DNA of 64,000 nt, taken from NCBI RefSeq assembly GCF_001426585.1, contig NZ_LMEI01000001.1:944-64943 (forward strand), written 5' to 3'. Positions within the stretch are counted from its first letter, which is position 1, and each line of letters begins with the position of its first letter. A program made the translations under genes and the position numbers. The notes beneath the pieces were generated by a model. That model saw nothing but the letters and a program-made list of their open reading frames with translations, searched no databases and was not told the origin of the DNA. This document shows, piece after piece, positions 41,571 through 49,942 of this stretch. Source of the stretch: Streptomyces sp. Root431. GTDB lineage: Bacteria > Actinomycetota > Actinomycetes > Streptomycetales > Streptomycetaceae.

Positions 41571-43772
41571 ATGCGCATGGGGTTCAAGGAGCATCTGCGG
41601 GCCGAGGTCGTGCCCGGTGAAGCGACGTACGTCATCTCCGAACGGGGCATCACCGCCTTCGACGACGCGCGGGTCGCGGTCGTCGCACCGCTCCTCGACG
41701 GCACCAGGGACTTCAGGTCCCTCGTCGCCGACGCCTCTCCCCACTGCTCGCCCACGGATGTCGCCCTGGCGATCGGCCGTCTCAACGAGGCCGATCTCCT
41801 GAACCGCGACCCGGTGCGGGCGACCCCCACGGCGGCCGCGGCCGCCGCCTACTGGGAACTGGCCGGCGCCCCCGGCCCGTTATCCCTCTCGACCGTACGG
41901 GTCCGGGCGGTCGGCGGCGCCGACGCCCGGTCCGCCGAGCAGGCCTGCACCGCCTCGGGCCTGCTGGTGAGGGAAGCCACCGACGACGATGCCGACGCCC
42001 CCGCCGACCTCACCCTCGTCGTCTGCGACAACTACCTCGACCCCGAGCTAGCCGAGGTCGACGCCGAGCAGCGCGCCGCGGGCACGCCCTGGCTGCTCGC
42101 GAAACCGCACGGCACCACCCCCTGGATCGGACCGCTGTTCCGGCCCGGCGACGGCCCCTGCTGGCAGTGCCTGTCCCACCGGCTCTCCGGCCACCGCGGC
42201 GCCGAGACGCACCTGCGCCGCGCCCTGGGCCGCCCGGTCGCGCACCCGCCGGCCGAGACGCCCGCGAGCCTCCTCCTCGGCAACCAGCTCGCCGTCGCGG
42301 AGTGCGTGAAGTGGCTGGGCGGGCACCGCCACCCCGGCCAGGACGGCGTCCTCACCTTCGACACCTTCAGCCTCACGACCCGGGTGCACCCGCTGCGGGC
42401 CCGCCCGCAGTGCTCCGGGTGCGGCGACCCCGGCCTCGTGGCCCGCCGGGTCCTCGCCCCCGTCACCGTGACCTCCCGCCCCAAGGCCGACCTCACCGGC
42501 TCGGGCCACCGCTCCGCCACCGCCGAGCAGACCCTCCGGCGGTACGAGCACCTCATCAGCCCCATCACCGGCGTCGTCAAGGCCGTGCAGCGCGACACCC
42601 GCGGCCCCGCCGGGCTCAACTCCTTCCGCGCCGGCCACAACCACGCCCGGGGGCCGCGCGGCCTGACCGGCCCCGCCTCCGAGCTCCGCAGCGAGAGCGG
42701 CGGCAAGGGCATGACCGAGCTCGACGCCCGGGTCGGCGCCCTGTGCGAGTCCCTGGAGCGGCACTCCGGCATGTACGAGGGCGACGAGCCGGTCGTACGG
42801 GCGAGCTGGCGCGAGGTCGCGGACCGGGCCGTCCACCCCGCCGACTGCCAGCTGTACGACCCCCGTCAGGGCATGGAGCCCTTCGACGAGGACGCGCCCG
42901 TCGACTGGACCCCGGTCTGGTCGCTGACCCGCGGCGAGCACCGGCTGCTGCCCACCGCGCTGCTCTACTTCGACGCCCCGCGCACCCCCGGCCTCGGCCA
43001 CGTCCGCGCCGACTCGAACGGCAACGCCGCAGGCAGCAGCACGGAGGACGCGATCGTCCAGGGCTTCCTGGAACTGGTCGAGCGGGACGCGGTCGCCCTC
43101 TGGTGGTACAACCGCACCCGGCACGCCGCCGTCGACCTCGACGCCTTCGACGAGCCCTGGATCGGCCGGATGCGGGAGCTGCACGCCTCGCTCGGCCGCG
43201 AGGTGTGGGTCCTCGACGTGACCGCCGACTTCGGGATCCCGACCTTCGCCGCCGTCACGCGGCGCACCGACAAGCCCGCCGAGGACATCCTCTTCGGCTT
43301 CGGCGCGCACTTCGACCCGAAGGTCGCGCTCTGCCGCGCGCTGGCCGAGGCGAACCAGATGATGCCGGCCGTGGCCGAGGTCCGGGCCGACGGCACCGGA
43401 TACGGCTGCCGGGACGAGCGGCTGCTGCACTGGTGGCGGACGGCCACCACGGCGGCCCACCCCTACCTGCTGCCCGATCAGCAGGCCCCGCTGCGCGGCC
43501 CCGGCGACTTCGCGTACGCCCCGCGCACCGACCTCCGCGACGACGTCGCCGCGATCGGGGCGGCGGTGCGCGAGCGCGGCCTGGAGCTCCTCGTCCTCGA
43601 CCAGACCCGCCCGGACGTCGGGCTGCCGGTGGTCAAGGTGATCGTGCCCGGCATGCGCCACTTCTGGGACCGCTTCGCCCCCGGCCGTCTCTTCGACGTG
43701 CCCGTGAGCCTCGGCAGACGGTCCGCCCCGACCCCGTACGAGGAGCTCAACCCGGTCCCGCTGTTCCTCTGA
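41571..43772 (+). CDS. Fused azoline-forming cyclodehydratase (RRE + E1-like + YcaO)
   Basis: A 733-residue fusion. Residues about 8-85 resemble a PqqD-like recognition element that binds leader peptides (LLDGTRDFRSLV, GRLNEADLL). Residues about 110-330 match the E1-like partner, with a four-Cys zinc site (Cys197, Cys200, Cys281, Cys284). Residues about 345-733 are a YcaO domain (GKGMTELDARVGALCESLERHSG, FLELVERDAVALWWYN), ending in the Pro-rich tail NPVPLFL seen in azoline-forming YcaO proteins. The expected reaction is ATP-dependent cyclisation of Cys, Ser or Thr to azolines. Codon 104 is TTA, so translation should need bldA tRNA. No flavin dehydrogenase follows, so the rings would stay azolines unless the enzyme lies elsewhere. 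Confidence 0.88.
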   Translation: MRMGFKEHLRAEVVPGEATYVISERGITAFDDARVAVVAPLLDGTRDFRSLVADASPHCSPTDVALAIGRLNEADLLNRDPVRATPTAAAAAAYWELAGAPGPLSLSTVRVRAVGGADARSAEQACTASGLLVREATDDDADAPADLTLVVCDNYLDPELAEVDAEQRAAGTPWLLAKPHGTTPWIGPLFRPGDGPCWQCLSHRLSGHRGAETHLRRALGRPVAHPPAETPASLLLGNQLAVAECVKWLGGHRHPGQDGVLTFDTFSLTTRVHPLRARPQCSGCGDPGLVARRVLAPVTVTSRPKADLTGSGHRSATAEQTLRRYEHLISPITGVVKAVQRDTRGPAGLNSFRAGHNHARGPRGLTGPASELRSESGGKGMTELDARVGALCESLERHSGMYEGDEPVVRASWREVADRAVHPADCQLYDPRQGMEPFDEDAPVDWTPVWSLTRGEHRLLPTALLYFDAPRTPGLGHVRADSNGNAAGSSTEDAIVQGFLELVERDAVALWWYNRTRHAAVDLDAFDEPWIGRMRELHASLGREVWVLDVTADFGIPTFAAVTRRTDKPAEDILFGFGAHFDPKVALCRALAEANQMMPAVAEVRADGTGYGCRDERLLHWWRTATTAAHPYLLPDQQAPLRGPGDFAYAPRTDLRDDVAAIGAAVRERGLELLVLDQTRPDVGLPVVKVIVPGMRHFWDRFAPGRLFDVPVSLGRRSAPTPYEELNPVPLFL

Positions 43773-43826
43773 GACCGGCGGAACAGGCTACTCATCAGTA
43801 CCTCTTGAAGTTCGTGTGAACTCTGG

Positions 43827-43869
43827 ACGACGACGGAGGCGGCAGCTCCACGGCCGCCTCCGTCGTCGT
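43827..43869 (+). terminator. Hairpin after the cyclodehydratase gene
   Basis: A perfect 17-bp inverted repeat (ACGACGACGGAGGCGGC at 43827-43843 and its complement at 43853-43869) with a 9-base loop lies 54 bases after the cyclodehydratase stop. There is no U-tract, as is usual for Streptomyces terminators. It should separate the RiPP-like transcript from the response regulator gene. Confidence 0.75.
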
Positions 43870-43947
43870 ACACATCGGGCCGTCCCCGCCCGCGCGGCAA
43901 TCGAAAATAGCCAGTACGCTCCATCCCCGTCGTGCGAGTGCGCACGA

Positions 43948-44586
43948 ATGTCCACGGAGTCCGCGGGGGTGGAACGAAGCTTGATCAGGATCCTGATCGC
44001 CGAAGACATGCGCATGCTGCGCCGTGCTCTGGTGGAACTGATTTCCCTGGAGCCCGACATCGAGGTGGTCGCCGAGCTGGAGACCGGCACCGAGATCGTG
44101 CCGCGCGTCGAGGAGCTGAAGCCCGACGTGGCCGTCCTCGACATCGAACTGCCCGGTGTCGACGGCATCGCGGCGGCCGAGGCCCTGCACCGGCGGGGGG
44201 CCGGTGCCAAGGTGCTGATCCTCACCAGCCTGGGCAGGCCCGGCAATCTGCGCCGGGCCCTGGACGCGCAGGTGTGCGGCTTCCTCCTGAAGGACGCGGA
44301 GCCGGGCCGGCTCGCCGAGGCGATCCGTGCCATCGCCAAGGGCGAGCGCGTCTTCGACCCGCAGCTGATGCTCGCCGCGCTGGGCGCCGCCGAGTCGCCG
44401 CTCACCCCGCGCGAGGCGGACGTCCTGCGGCTCGCGGCCGAGGGCGACGACGTCGACGAGATCGCCGGCGCGCTCTACCTCTCGGCCGGCACCGTCCGGA
44501 ACTACCTCACGGCCGTCGTCTACAAGCTCGGGGCCCGCAACCGCGTGGACGCCATCAGGATCGCGCAGACCTCCGGCTGGCTGTGA
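43948..44586 (+). CDS. NarL/FixJ-type response regulator
   Basis: This protein of about 212 residues has a receiver domain (IRILIAEDMRMLRRAL acidic pair; phosphorylated Asp in VAVLDIELPGVDG; LTS and LLKDA switch residues) and a C-terminal LuxR-type helix-turn-helix (LTPREADVLRLAAEGDDVDEIA, SAGTVRNYLTAVVYKLGARNR). It should be phosphorylated by the sensor kinase at 39616-40944. The start is uncertain: the ATG at 43948 adds 11 residues, while a TTG at 43981, preceded by GGGGGTGG, also fits the family start. It lies between the RiPP-like pair and SARP-2 and may control either. Confidence 0.88.
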   Translation: MSTESAGVERSLIRILIAEDMRMLRRALVELISLEPDIEVVAELETGTEIVPRVEELKPDVAVLDIELPGVDGIAAAEALHRRGAGAKVLILTSLGRPGNLRRALDAQVCGFLLKDAEPGRLAEAIRAIAKGERVFDPQLMLAALGAAESPLTPREADVLRLAAEGDDVDEIAGALYLSAGTVRNYLTAVVYKLGARNRVDAIRIAQTSGWL

Positions 44587-44603
44587 ACCCCTCGCCGCGG
44601 GCG

Positions 44604-44773
44604 TGAGCCGGGAGCGTGGACCCGGACCGCGAGTCGGGACCTGAGCCGGGAACGTGGGCCGGGAACGTGGGCCGGGAACGTGGGCCGGGAACGTGGGCCG
44701 GGACCTGAGCCGGGAGCGTGGACCCGGACCGTGAGCCGGGACCTGAGCCAGGAGCCTGGGCCCGGACCGTGAA
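44604..44773. repeat. Nested tandem repeats upstream of SARP-2
   Basis: Two levels of repeat fill this stretch. A 13-base unit GCCGGGAACGTGG is repeated four times head to tail near 44653-44705. On both sides are copies of a longer block built from GAGCCGGGAGCGTGG, ACCCGGACCG and GTCGGGACCT (with variants). The array lies between the response regulator stop and the SARP-2 start, so it is in the SARP-2 promoter or leader. It could be an operator array or a slippage-prone spacer; no coding frame across it looks real. Confidence 0.7.
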
Positions 44774-44882
44774 TCCGTCACGGTGTGGCCGGGCACGGTT
44801 CACCCTTGGCCTGTTTCGGTCTCACTGGTCCCCCGGCACGGGCGCGTGCGACGGTGGAACCCACGACGAGGAGGAGGCATCG

Positions 44883-45659
44883 ATGAGGATCGACATGCTG
44901 GGCCCGTTCTCCGCTGCCATCGCCGGCGTGCCGATCACCCCGAGCGCCCGCAAGCCCCGCCGGATCCTGGCGCTGCTCGCCCTCCACGCCGGCCAGGCCG
45001 TCCCGGTCTCCGCCGTCGTCGACGAGGTGTGGGGCCCGGCCGCCGCCCCCAAGGCGCACATCACGGTCCAGACGTACGTGCTCCAGCTCCGCAACTACAT
45101 CGGCCAGGCCCTGAAGGACCCGCGCGCCGCCCGGGACGTCCTCGTGACCCGCCCCGGCAGCTACGCCCTCCTGGCCGACGAGGGCACGGTGGACGTCCAC
45201 GCCTACGACCGGCTGTGCGCCCAGGGGCAGTCGGCCTTCGAGACCGGCGACGACACGGCCGCGGCCGCCCGCTTCCGGGAGGCCCTCGCCCTCTGGAAGG
45301 GGCCCGCGCTCGACGGCGTCCAGGACGGTCCCGCCCTCGGCCTCGAAGCGATGCGCCTTGAGCAGAGCCGTACGGACGTCCTGGAGCGGTGCCTGACCGC
45401 CGAGGTGCGGCTCGGCGCCGGGGAGCGGCTGCTGCCCGAGCTGTCCGCCCTGGTCGAGGAGCACCCGCACCACGAGGCGCTGCACGGGCTGCTGATGACC
45501 GCGCTCGCCCGCTCCGGCCGCGTGGCCGGCGCGCTGACCGTGTACGAGACGGTCAGGGCCCGCCTCGACGAGCGCTTCGGACTGCTTCCCTCGCCCGACC
45601 TCCGGCGCCTCGGGCAGGAGTTGCGGGAGCGCGCGGGGCAGGGCTCCCACCTCGCCTGA
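44883..45659 (+). CDS. SARP-family transcriptional activator 2
   Basis: This 258-residue SARP has a winged-helix domain (MRIDMLGPFSAA, KPRRILALLALHAGQ, TVQTYVLQLRNYIGQAL) followed by the activation domain (VDVHAYDRLCAQGQSAFE, RLEQSRTDVLERCLTAEVRLG). It closely parallels SARP-1, so one may derive from the other. GAGGAGGAGG precedes the ATG. Position between the repeat array and the type II locus suggests it controls the aromatic PKS genes, but binding sites are not proven. It heads a short rightward set with the glycosyltransferase-like and carboxylase epsilon genes. Confidence 0.92.
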   Translation: MRIDMLGPFSAAIAGVPITPSARKPRRILALLALHAGQAVPVSAVVDEVWGPAAAPKAHITVQTYVLQLRNYIGQALKDPRAARDVLVTRPGSYALLADEGTVDVHAYDRLCAQGQSAFETGDDTAAAARFREALALWKGPALDGVQDGPALGLEAMRLEQSRTDVLERCLTAEVRLGAGERLLPELSALVEEHPHHEALHGLLMTALARSGRVAGALTVYETVRARLDERFGLLPSPDLRRLGQELRERAGQGSHLA

Positions 45660-45763
45660 CGTCCGGACTCCAGCGTCCCCCTAACGAGGCTGGACCGCCT
45701 GGGGGTCCCCTGGTCGCAAGAGCGTGCGCAAAGGTGCGCACGGCGCGGCCGGAGGGCGAACCC

Positions 45764-46696
45764 ATGCGTGTCCTGTTCACCGCGCGGCACTCCGTCTCGC
45801 ACCTGCTCGCGATGACGGCCGCCGCACAGGCCTGCGCGGCCGCGGGCCACGAGGTCCGCACGGCCGGCCCGCCCGGCACCCCCGTCTCCGCGGCGCTGCG
45901 CGGCACGTCGCCGCCCGGCCCCGGCTGGCACCCCGACCTGGTGGTGTCGGCGGAGGACGGCGCGGCGGCCGAGTCCCGCCGTGGCGCGCGCGTCGTGCGG
46001 TGGACGCCGCTCGACCACCGGAGCGCCGACGGACCGGCACCGGTCCGCATCGACCCCTGCCCGCCGGGGCTGCGCGACGGCGCCGACGCCGGCGGCGAAG
46101 CGGACGCCCTGTCCGTACGCCAGCCCACCTGCCACGCCGGGCAGTTGCCGTATCAACTGCGCGAGCCGCATCACCTGCTGCGGGTGTGTCTGCGGCCGGG
46201 ACCCTCCGGTTCGCCGCAGAGCTGGTCGCCCGAGCGGCTGCACCTCGTCGCCCGGGCCGCGCGCGGCCTGGACGTCGAGGTGATCGCCCTGGTCCCCGCC
46301 GCCGAGCGGGCACGCCTCGGTGACGCACTCGGCCCCCAGGTCCGGTTCGCTGAACCGGAGTTGCTCGGACCGGTCCTGGCCACCTGCGTGGCCGTCGCCC
46401 ACGAGGGCGGCCCGGACGTGACCCTGGAGGCCGCGGCCCACGGCGTCACGCAGCTGGTGATCTCCGACCAACGCCCGGCCGGCGACCGGTTGGACCGGAT
46501 CGGCGCGGGCCGCCGGCTCGTCGCCGCCGAGGATCCCCGGGAGACCGGGAGTTCGCTGCGGCTGCGCCGCCATCTCGCCGACCTCCTCTACGGCGGCCGG
46601 GCGTTGGCGACCGCCCAGCGGCTGCGCTCCGCGATCGCCGCCCTGCCCTCGCCCGAGGCCTTCGCCGGCCGCCTGGAGGACCTCGCCGCCCGATAG
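45764..46696 (+). CDS. Short GT-B glycosyltransferase-like protein
   Basis: This 310-residue protein matches the two ends of EryCIII-type glycosyltransferases. The N terminus MRVLFTARHSVSHLLAMTAAAQACAAAGHEV is the nucleoside-sugar glycosyltransferase start, and ATCVAVAHEGGPDVTLEAAAHGV corresponds to the donor-binding HHGG block, with one His replaced by Ala. It is about 80-100 residues shorter than the family because the middle acceptor region is reduced. A functional enzyme is possible; a degenerate or regulatory relative is equally likely. No deoxysugar genes occur in the window, so a sugar donor would have to come from elsewhere. Confidence 0.6.
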   Translation: MRVLFTARHSVSHLLAMTAAAQACAAAGHEVRTAGPPGTPVSAALRGTSPPGPGWHPDLVVSAEDGAAAESRRGARVVRWTPLDHRSADGPAPVRIDPCPPGLRDGADAGGEADALSVRQPTCHAGQLPYQLREPHHLLRVCLRPGPSGSPQSWSPERLHLVARAARGLDVEVIALVPAAERARLGDALGPQVRFAEPELLGPVLATCVAVAHEGGPDVTLEAAAHGVTQLVISDQRPAGDRLDRIGAGRRLVAAEDPRETGSSLRLRRHLADLLYGGRALATAQRLRSAIAALPSPEAFAGRLEDLAAR

Positions 46697-46830
46697 AGGG
46701 CGTCCGGCCCCGCCCCGTACACCTGCCGTCCCGCCGGGCCCCGTACATCTGGCTGAGGCCCCGCCCGGCACACCGACCGTCCGTCCGCCCGTCCGAGGGG
46801 CCCCGCCCCTCCCCACTGGAGGCCACCGCC

Positions 46831-47085
46831 ATGAGCGCATCGACCCCGTTCCCGCTTCCGCCGCACCCGGCGGATTCCACCGCCACGCCGGTCCGCCCCC
46901 TGCGGATCATCAACGGCAACCCCACGCCGGAGGAGGTCGCCGCCGTGACGGCCGCCCTGCTCGCGACCCTGCACCGCGAGCCGCCCCGCCCGCAGAGCAC
47001 CGGCGCCGACCGCGCGGCGCGCTGGAGCAGGTCGCACAGCTCGCAGGCGGCGGGCTCCTGGCGCTCGGTGCCCCGCGGCCGCTGA
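46831..47085 (+). CDS. Acyl-CoA carboxylase epsilon subunit-like protein
   Basis: This 84-residue protein has the hallmark of actinobacterial carboxylase epsilon subunits: a short core LRIINGNPTPEEVAAVTAALLA followed by a basic, Ser/Arg-rich tail with Trp (ARWSRSHSSQAAGSWRS). These small subunits bind and activate the carboxyltransferase beta subunit that makes malonyl- or methylmalonyl-CoA. No carboxylase alpha or beta gene is in the window, so the partner must be elsewhere. Its role here is likely to raise extender-unit supply for the type II PKS. The ATG follows a weak ribosome site. Confidence 0.75.
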   Translation: MSASTPFPLPPHPADSTATPVRPLRIINGNPTPEEVAAVTAALLATLHREPPRPQSTGADRAARWSRSHSSQAAGSWRSVPRGR

Positions 47086-47107
47086 CCGGCCGGACGGCCA
47101 CATACGC

Positions 47108-47151
47108 GTGCGCGCCGTACGGGATGCCCTCACATCCCGTACGGCGCGCAC
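47108..47151. terminator. Bidirectional hairpin terminator
   Basis: A perfect 19-bp inverted repeat (GTGCGCGCCGTACGGGATG at 47108-47126, complement at 47133-47151) with a 6-base loop lies between convergent genes, the carboxylase epsilon gene and the metallo-hydrolase. Placement and strength fit a shared factor-independent terminator. Confidence 0.88.
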
Positions 47152-47159
47152 GATCAGCC

Positions 47160-48185
47160 TCACTTGTCCGTCGGCAGCGACCGCCCCTCACCGACCGCCA
47201 GCGGCCACAGGTCCGCCGGGTCGCGGCCCGTCTCCCGCCAGGCGGCGCGAGCCCGTTCGAGCGGGTCGAGCAGCGGCTCGCCCGACAGCGCGAACGTGCC
47301 CCAGTGCATCGTCGCCATCCTGGCGGCGCCCGCGTCGAGGCAGCCGCGGACGGCCTCCTCCGGGCTGACGTGCGCGTGGGAGAGCAGCGCGCGCGGCTCG
47401 TACGCGCCGATCGGCATCAGCGCCAGGTCGATGCCGGGGAAGGCCTCCCCGATCTGCCCGAAGTGCGGTCCGTACGCCGTGTCCCCGGCGAAGTACACCC
47501 GGTGCCCGGGACCGGAAAGCACCCACCCCGACCAGAGCGTGCGGCACAGGTCGAAGGGGCCGCGACGGCTCCAGTGGCGGGCCGGGACGCAGCCGAAGCG
47601 GACGGCGCCGAGCTCCGCCTCCTCCCACCAGTCCAGCTCGGTGACCTCGCCGAACCCGCGCTTCCTGAACCACTGGCCCAGCCCGGCGGGCACGAACACC
47701 GGTGTCGTCCGCGGCAGTCGGCCGATCGTGGCGGCGTCGAGGTGGTCGTAGTGGCTGTGGCTGATCACGACGGCGTCGACCGGCCCGACCGCGTCCCACT
47801 CCACGCCCGGCGGGGTGAGCCTGCTGCCCGCGCCGAGGATGGCCGAGGACCACACGGGGTCGGTGAGCACGGTGAGCCCGCCGATCCGTACGACGTAGGT
47901 GGCGTGCCCCACCCACGTGGCCGACGTCCCGTCCCCGTCGGAGCCGAACCCGCCGCTCCGCTCCGCCTCCGGGCGTACGGGGATGAGCGCGGCCTGCGAC
48001 CGGTCGGCCGGCCGGAGCTTCCCCGCGACGACCGCGGCCAGCATGTCCCGGGGGCTCGGCAGCGGATCGGCGAGCCGGTGCCGGTACCCGTCGGGCCGGT
48101 CGCACCGCGCCCCGACCGGCCGCCGTACGACCTCGGGGCCGGCGCCCGGGTCCGCGTCCGGGCCGGCCGGCCGGGCGCCGGTCAT
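47160..48185 (-). CDS. Metallo-beta-lactamase-fold hydrolase
   Basis: This 341-residue MBL-fold protein has the metal-binding HSHYDHLD motif, GHATYVVRIGG before it, AGDTAYGPH after it, and MHWGTF near the C terminus, the layout of the N-acyl-phosphatidylethanolamine hydrolase-like (UlaG-related) group. The substrate is unknown; lipid, lactone or ACP-bound ester hydrolysis are possibilities. Its ATG overlaps the acyl-CoA ligase stop by 4 bases, so the two are co-translated. It need not be part of the polyketide path, but the coupling suggests that it acts on the same acyl substrate as the ligase. Confidence 0.82.
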   Translation of the reverse strand: MTGARPAGPDADPGAGPEVVRRPVGARCDRPDGYRHRLADPLPSPRDMLAAVVAGKLRPADRSQAALIPVRPEAERSGGFGSDGDGTSATWVGHATYVVRIGGLTVLTDPVWSSAILGAGSRLTPPGVEWDAVGPVDAVVISHSHYDHLDAATIGRLPRTTPVFVPAGLGQWFRKRGFGEVTELDWWEEAELGAVRFGCVPARHWSRRGPFDLCRTLWSGWVLSGPGHRVYFAGDTAYGPHFGQIGEAFPGIDLALMPIGAYEPRALLSHAHVSPEEAVRGCLDAGAARMATMHWGTFALSGEPLLDPLERARAAWRETGRDPADLWPLAVGEGRSLPTDK

Positions 48186-49744
48186 GCGGAGACCGCCGCC
48201 TCGGCGGTCCGGGCACCGAGCTCGCGCAGGGCGGCCTTGTCCAGCTTGCCGTTGGGCAGCCGCGGCAGGGCGCCGACGGGGACCACGCGGTGCACCCGCT
48301 CGGCCTCGGGTCCTCCCTCGGCGGTGAGCCGCTCCTCCCACGTGTCCTCGGCCCCGTCCCGGACCGCCACGAACGCGGTGGTCAGGAGTGGGCCGTCGGT
48401 GCCCGGCGCGGGGAGGCCGAGCACCGCGCACTCCCGGACGGCGGGATGCGCCGCGAGGCGGCGCTCCACCCGGCCGGGCGAGACGAGCGCGCCCGCGTGG
48501 TGGTAGAGGTCGACGACCCGGTCGAGGACGTACAGGTCGCCCTCGGGCGAGAGCCGGCCCGCGTCGCCCGTGGCGAACCAGCCGTCCGGCCCGGCGGCCG
48601 GCCGCACCGCGAGCCCGCCCTCGCCGTCCGGCGAGACGTAGCCGAGGGCGACGTGCGGGCCGGTGATCTCGATCTCGCCGAGCCCGCCGTCCGTCACCGG
48701 CTCCCGGGTCGTCAGGTCGACGATCCGGGTCGCGGCCTCCGGCAGGGCGGGGCCGACCGACCCCTCGGGTGCGCCGGCGGCCCCGGCGGAGTGGGCGAGA
48801 CCCGCCGTCTCCGTCAGCCCGTAGCCCTGGACGAGGGGCGCGCCGAAGGACGCGGTCAGCCGGTCGGCCGTGGCGGGCGGCAGCGGGAGCCCGCCCGTGC
48901 CGACGAGCCGGACGTCCGGCAGGGCGAGGGCCTCCGGCTCGGGGTGTTCGGCGAGCCCGGCCAGCTGGAACGGCAGGGCGTAGAAGTGGGTGGCGCGCCG
49001 TTCCCGGGCCAGCCGGACCGCGCCGAGCGGGTCCGGGCCCGCCGCCAGGAGCTGCGTGGCTCCGGCCGTGACGGCGGCGTTGAGGTGCATCGGGTGGTAG
49101 AGCGGCAGCGCGTTGAGCACGACGGCGTCCGCGCCGACGCCGTGCGCCGCGCCGATCTGCCGGGCGCCGGTGAGGAGGTTGCGGTGGGTCAGGGCGACGC
49201 CCTTGGGGCGGCCGGTGCTGCCGCTGGTGAACATGATCGCGGCGATGTCGTCGGGACCGGCCGGGACGCTCTCGTACGCGTCCTCCGTGGCGTGGGGCAG
49301 CTCCTCGAAGGTCACCACGGCCCGCAGCGACGGCACGGCCGCCAGGGCGGGGCCGACCTTGGCCCGCACGTCCGCCGCGAGCACCACGGCCGCGGCCCCG
49401 ACGGAGCCGAGCAGTCCCTGCCAGACGGGCGGCGGGAGGAAGGGGTTGACGGGCGCGACGATGTGACCGGCGCGGGCCACCGCGTAGTAGACGGCGGGGA
49501 AGTCGGCTCCGAGGACCGAGGAGACCGCGACGACCTCGCGCCGCCCGGTGCCGAGCAGCCCGGCGAGCAGGGCGGCGATCGCGTCGACCCGCGCGTCGAG
49601 CTCCTCGTACGTCAGGGCGGTGCCGGCGGCTTCCACGGCGAGGTGCCGGCCGGACCGGCGTGCGGCCTCGCGGGGCAGCGCGCCCAGCAGGACCGGCGCC
49701 TCCTCCGAGGGCTCAAGACGCTGTGCGACCACGATGTTTCCCAT
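48182..49744 (-). CDS. Acyl-CoA/acyl-ACP ligase (AMP-forming)
   Basis: This 520-residue ANL-superfamily enzyme has the motifs FTSGSTGRPKGVALTHRN (AMP binding), YGLTETAGL, GDAGRLSPEG and PNGKLDKAALRE (the C-terminal Lys). It activates a carboxylic acid as the adenylate and transfers it to CoA or an ACP. Next to a type II PKS with a starter-type KSIII it may supply the starter acid, but a catabolic or tailoring role is open. GGAGAAGGG precedes the ATG at 49744. It is followed by the coupled MBL-fold gene. Confidence 0.88.
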   Translation of the reverse strand: MGNIVVAQRLEPSEEAPVLLGALPREAARRSGRHLAVEAAGTALTYEELDARVDAIAALLAGLLGTGRREVVAVSSVLGADFPAVYYAVARAGHIVAPVNPFLPPPVWQGLLGSVGAAAVVLAADVRAKVGPALAAVPSLRAVVTFEELPHATEDAYESVPAGPDDIAAIMFTSGSTGRPKGVALTHRNLLTGARQIGAAHGVGADAVVLNALPLYHPMHLNAAVTAGATQLLAAGPDPLGAVRLARERRATHFYALPFQLAGLAEHPEPEALALPDVRLVGTGGLPLPPATADRLTASFGAPLVQGYGLTETAGLAHSAGAAGAPEGSVGPALPEAATRIVDLTTREPVTDGGLGEIEITGPHVALGYVSPDGEGGLAVRPAAGPDGWFATGDAGRLSPEGDLYVLDRVVDLYHHAGALVSPGRVERRLAAHPAVRECAVLGLPAPGTDGPLLTTAFVAVRDGAEDTWEERLTAEGGPEAERVHRVVPVGALPRLPNGKLDKAALRELGARTAEAAVSA

Positions 49745-49942
49745 CCCTTCTCCGGCAGGTCTTCCGGACAGCCTCTCCAGCCGAACTCGAGCGGACGTCG
49801 AGCGGTGGTGAACAAGGCCCGCCCGAGCGCCCGCCGAGCCGCCGGGGCCAGCCTGCGTCCCCACGCCCCGCGCATCCGGCGCATCCCGTGCCCGGCATGT
49901 CCCGCGCGCATCCCGCGCCCGCGCCCCGACCGAGGAGCCTCC
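49745..49942. promoter_or_regulatory. Divergent region: ligase / SnoaL-like 1
   Basis: A 198-base region between the leftward ligase and the rightward SnoaL-like gene. It contains repeated CCGCG and GCATCCCG words (near 49866, 49885 and 49908) and the ribosome site GAGGAG before the GTG at 49943. Both promoters should be here. No gene seems to be hidden in it. Confidence 0.35.
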
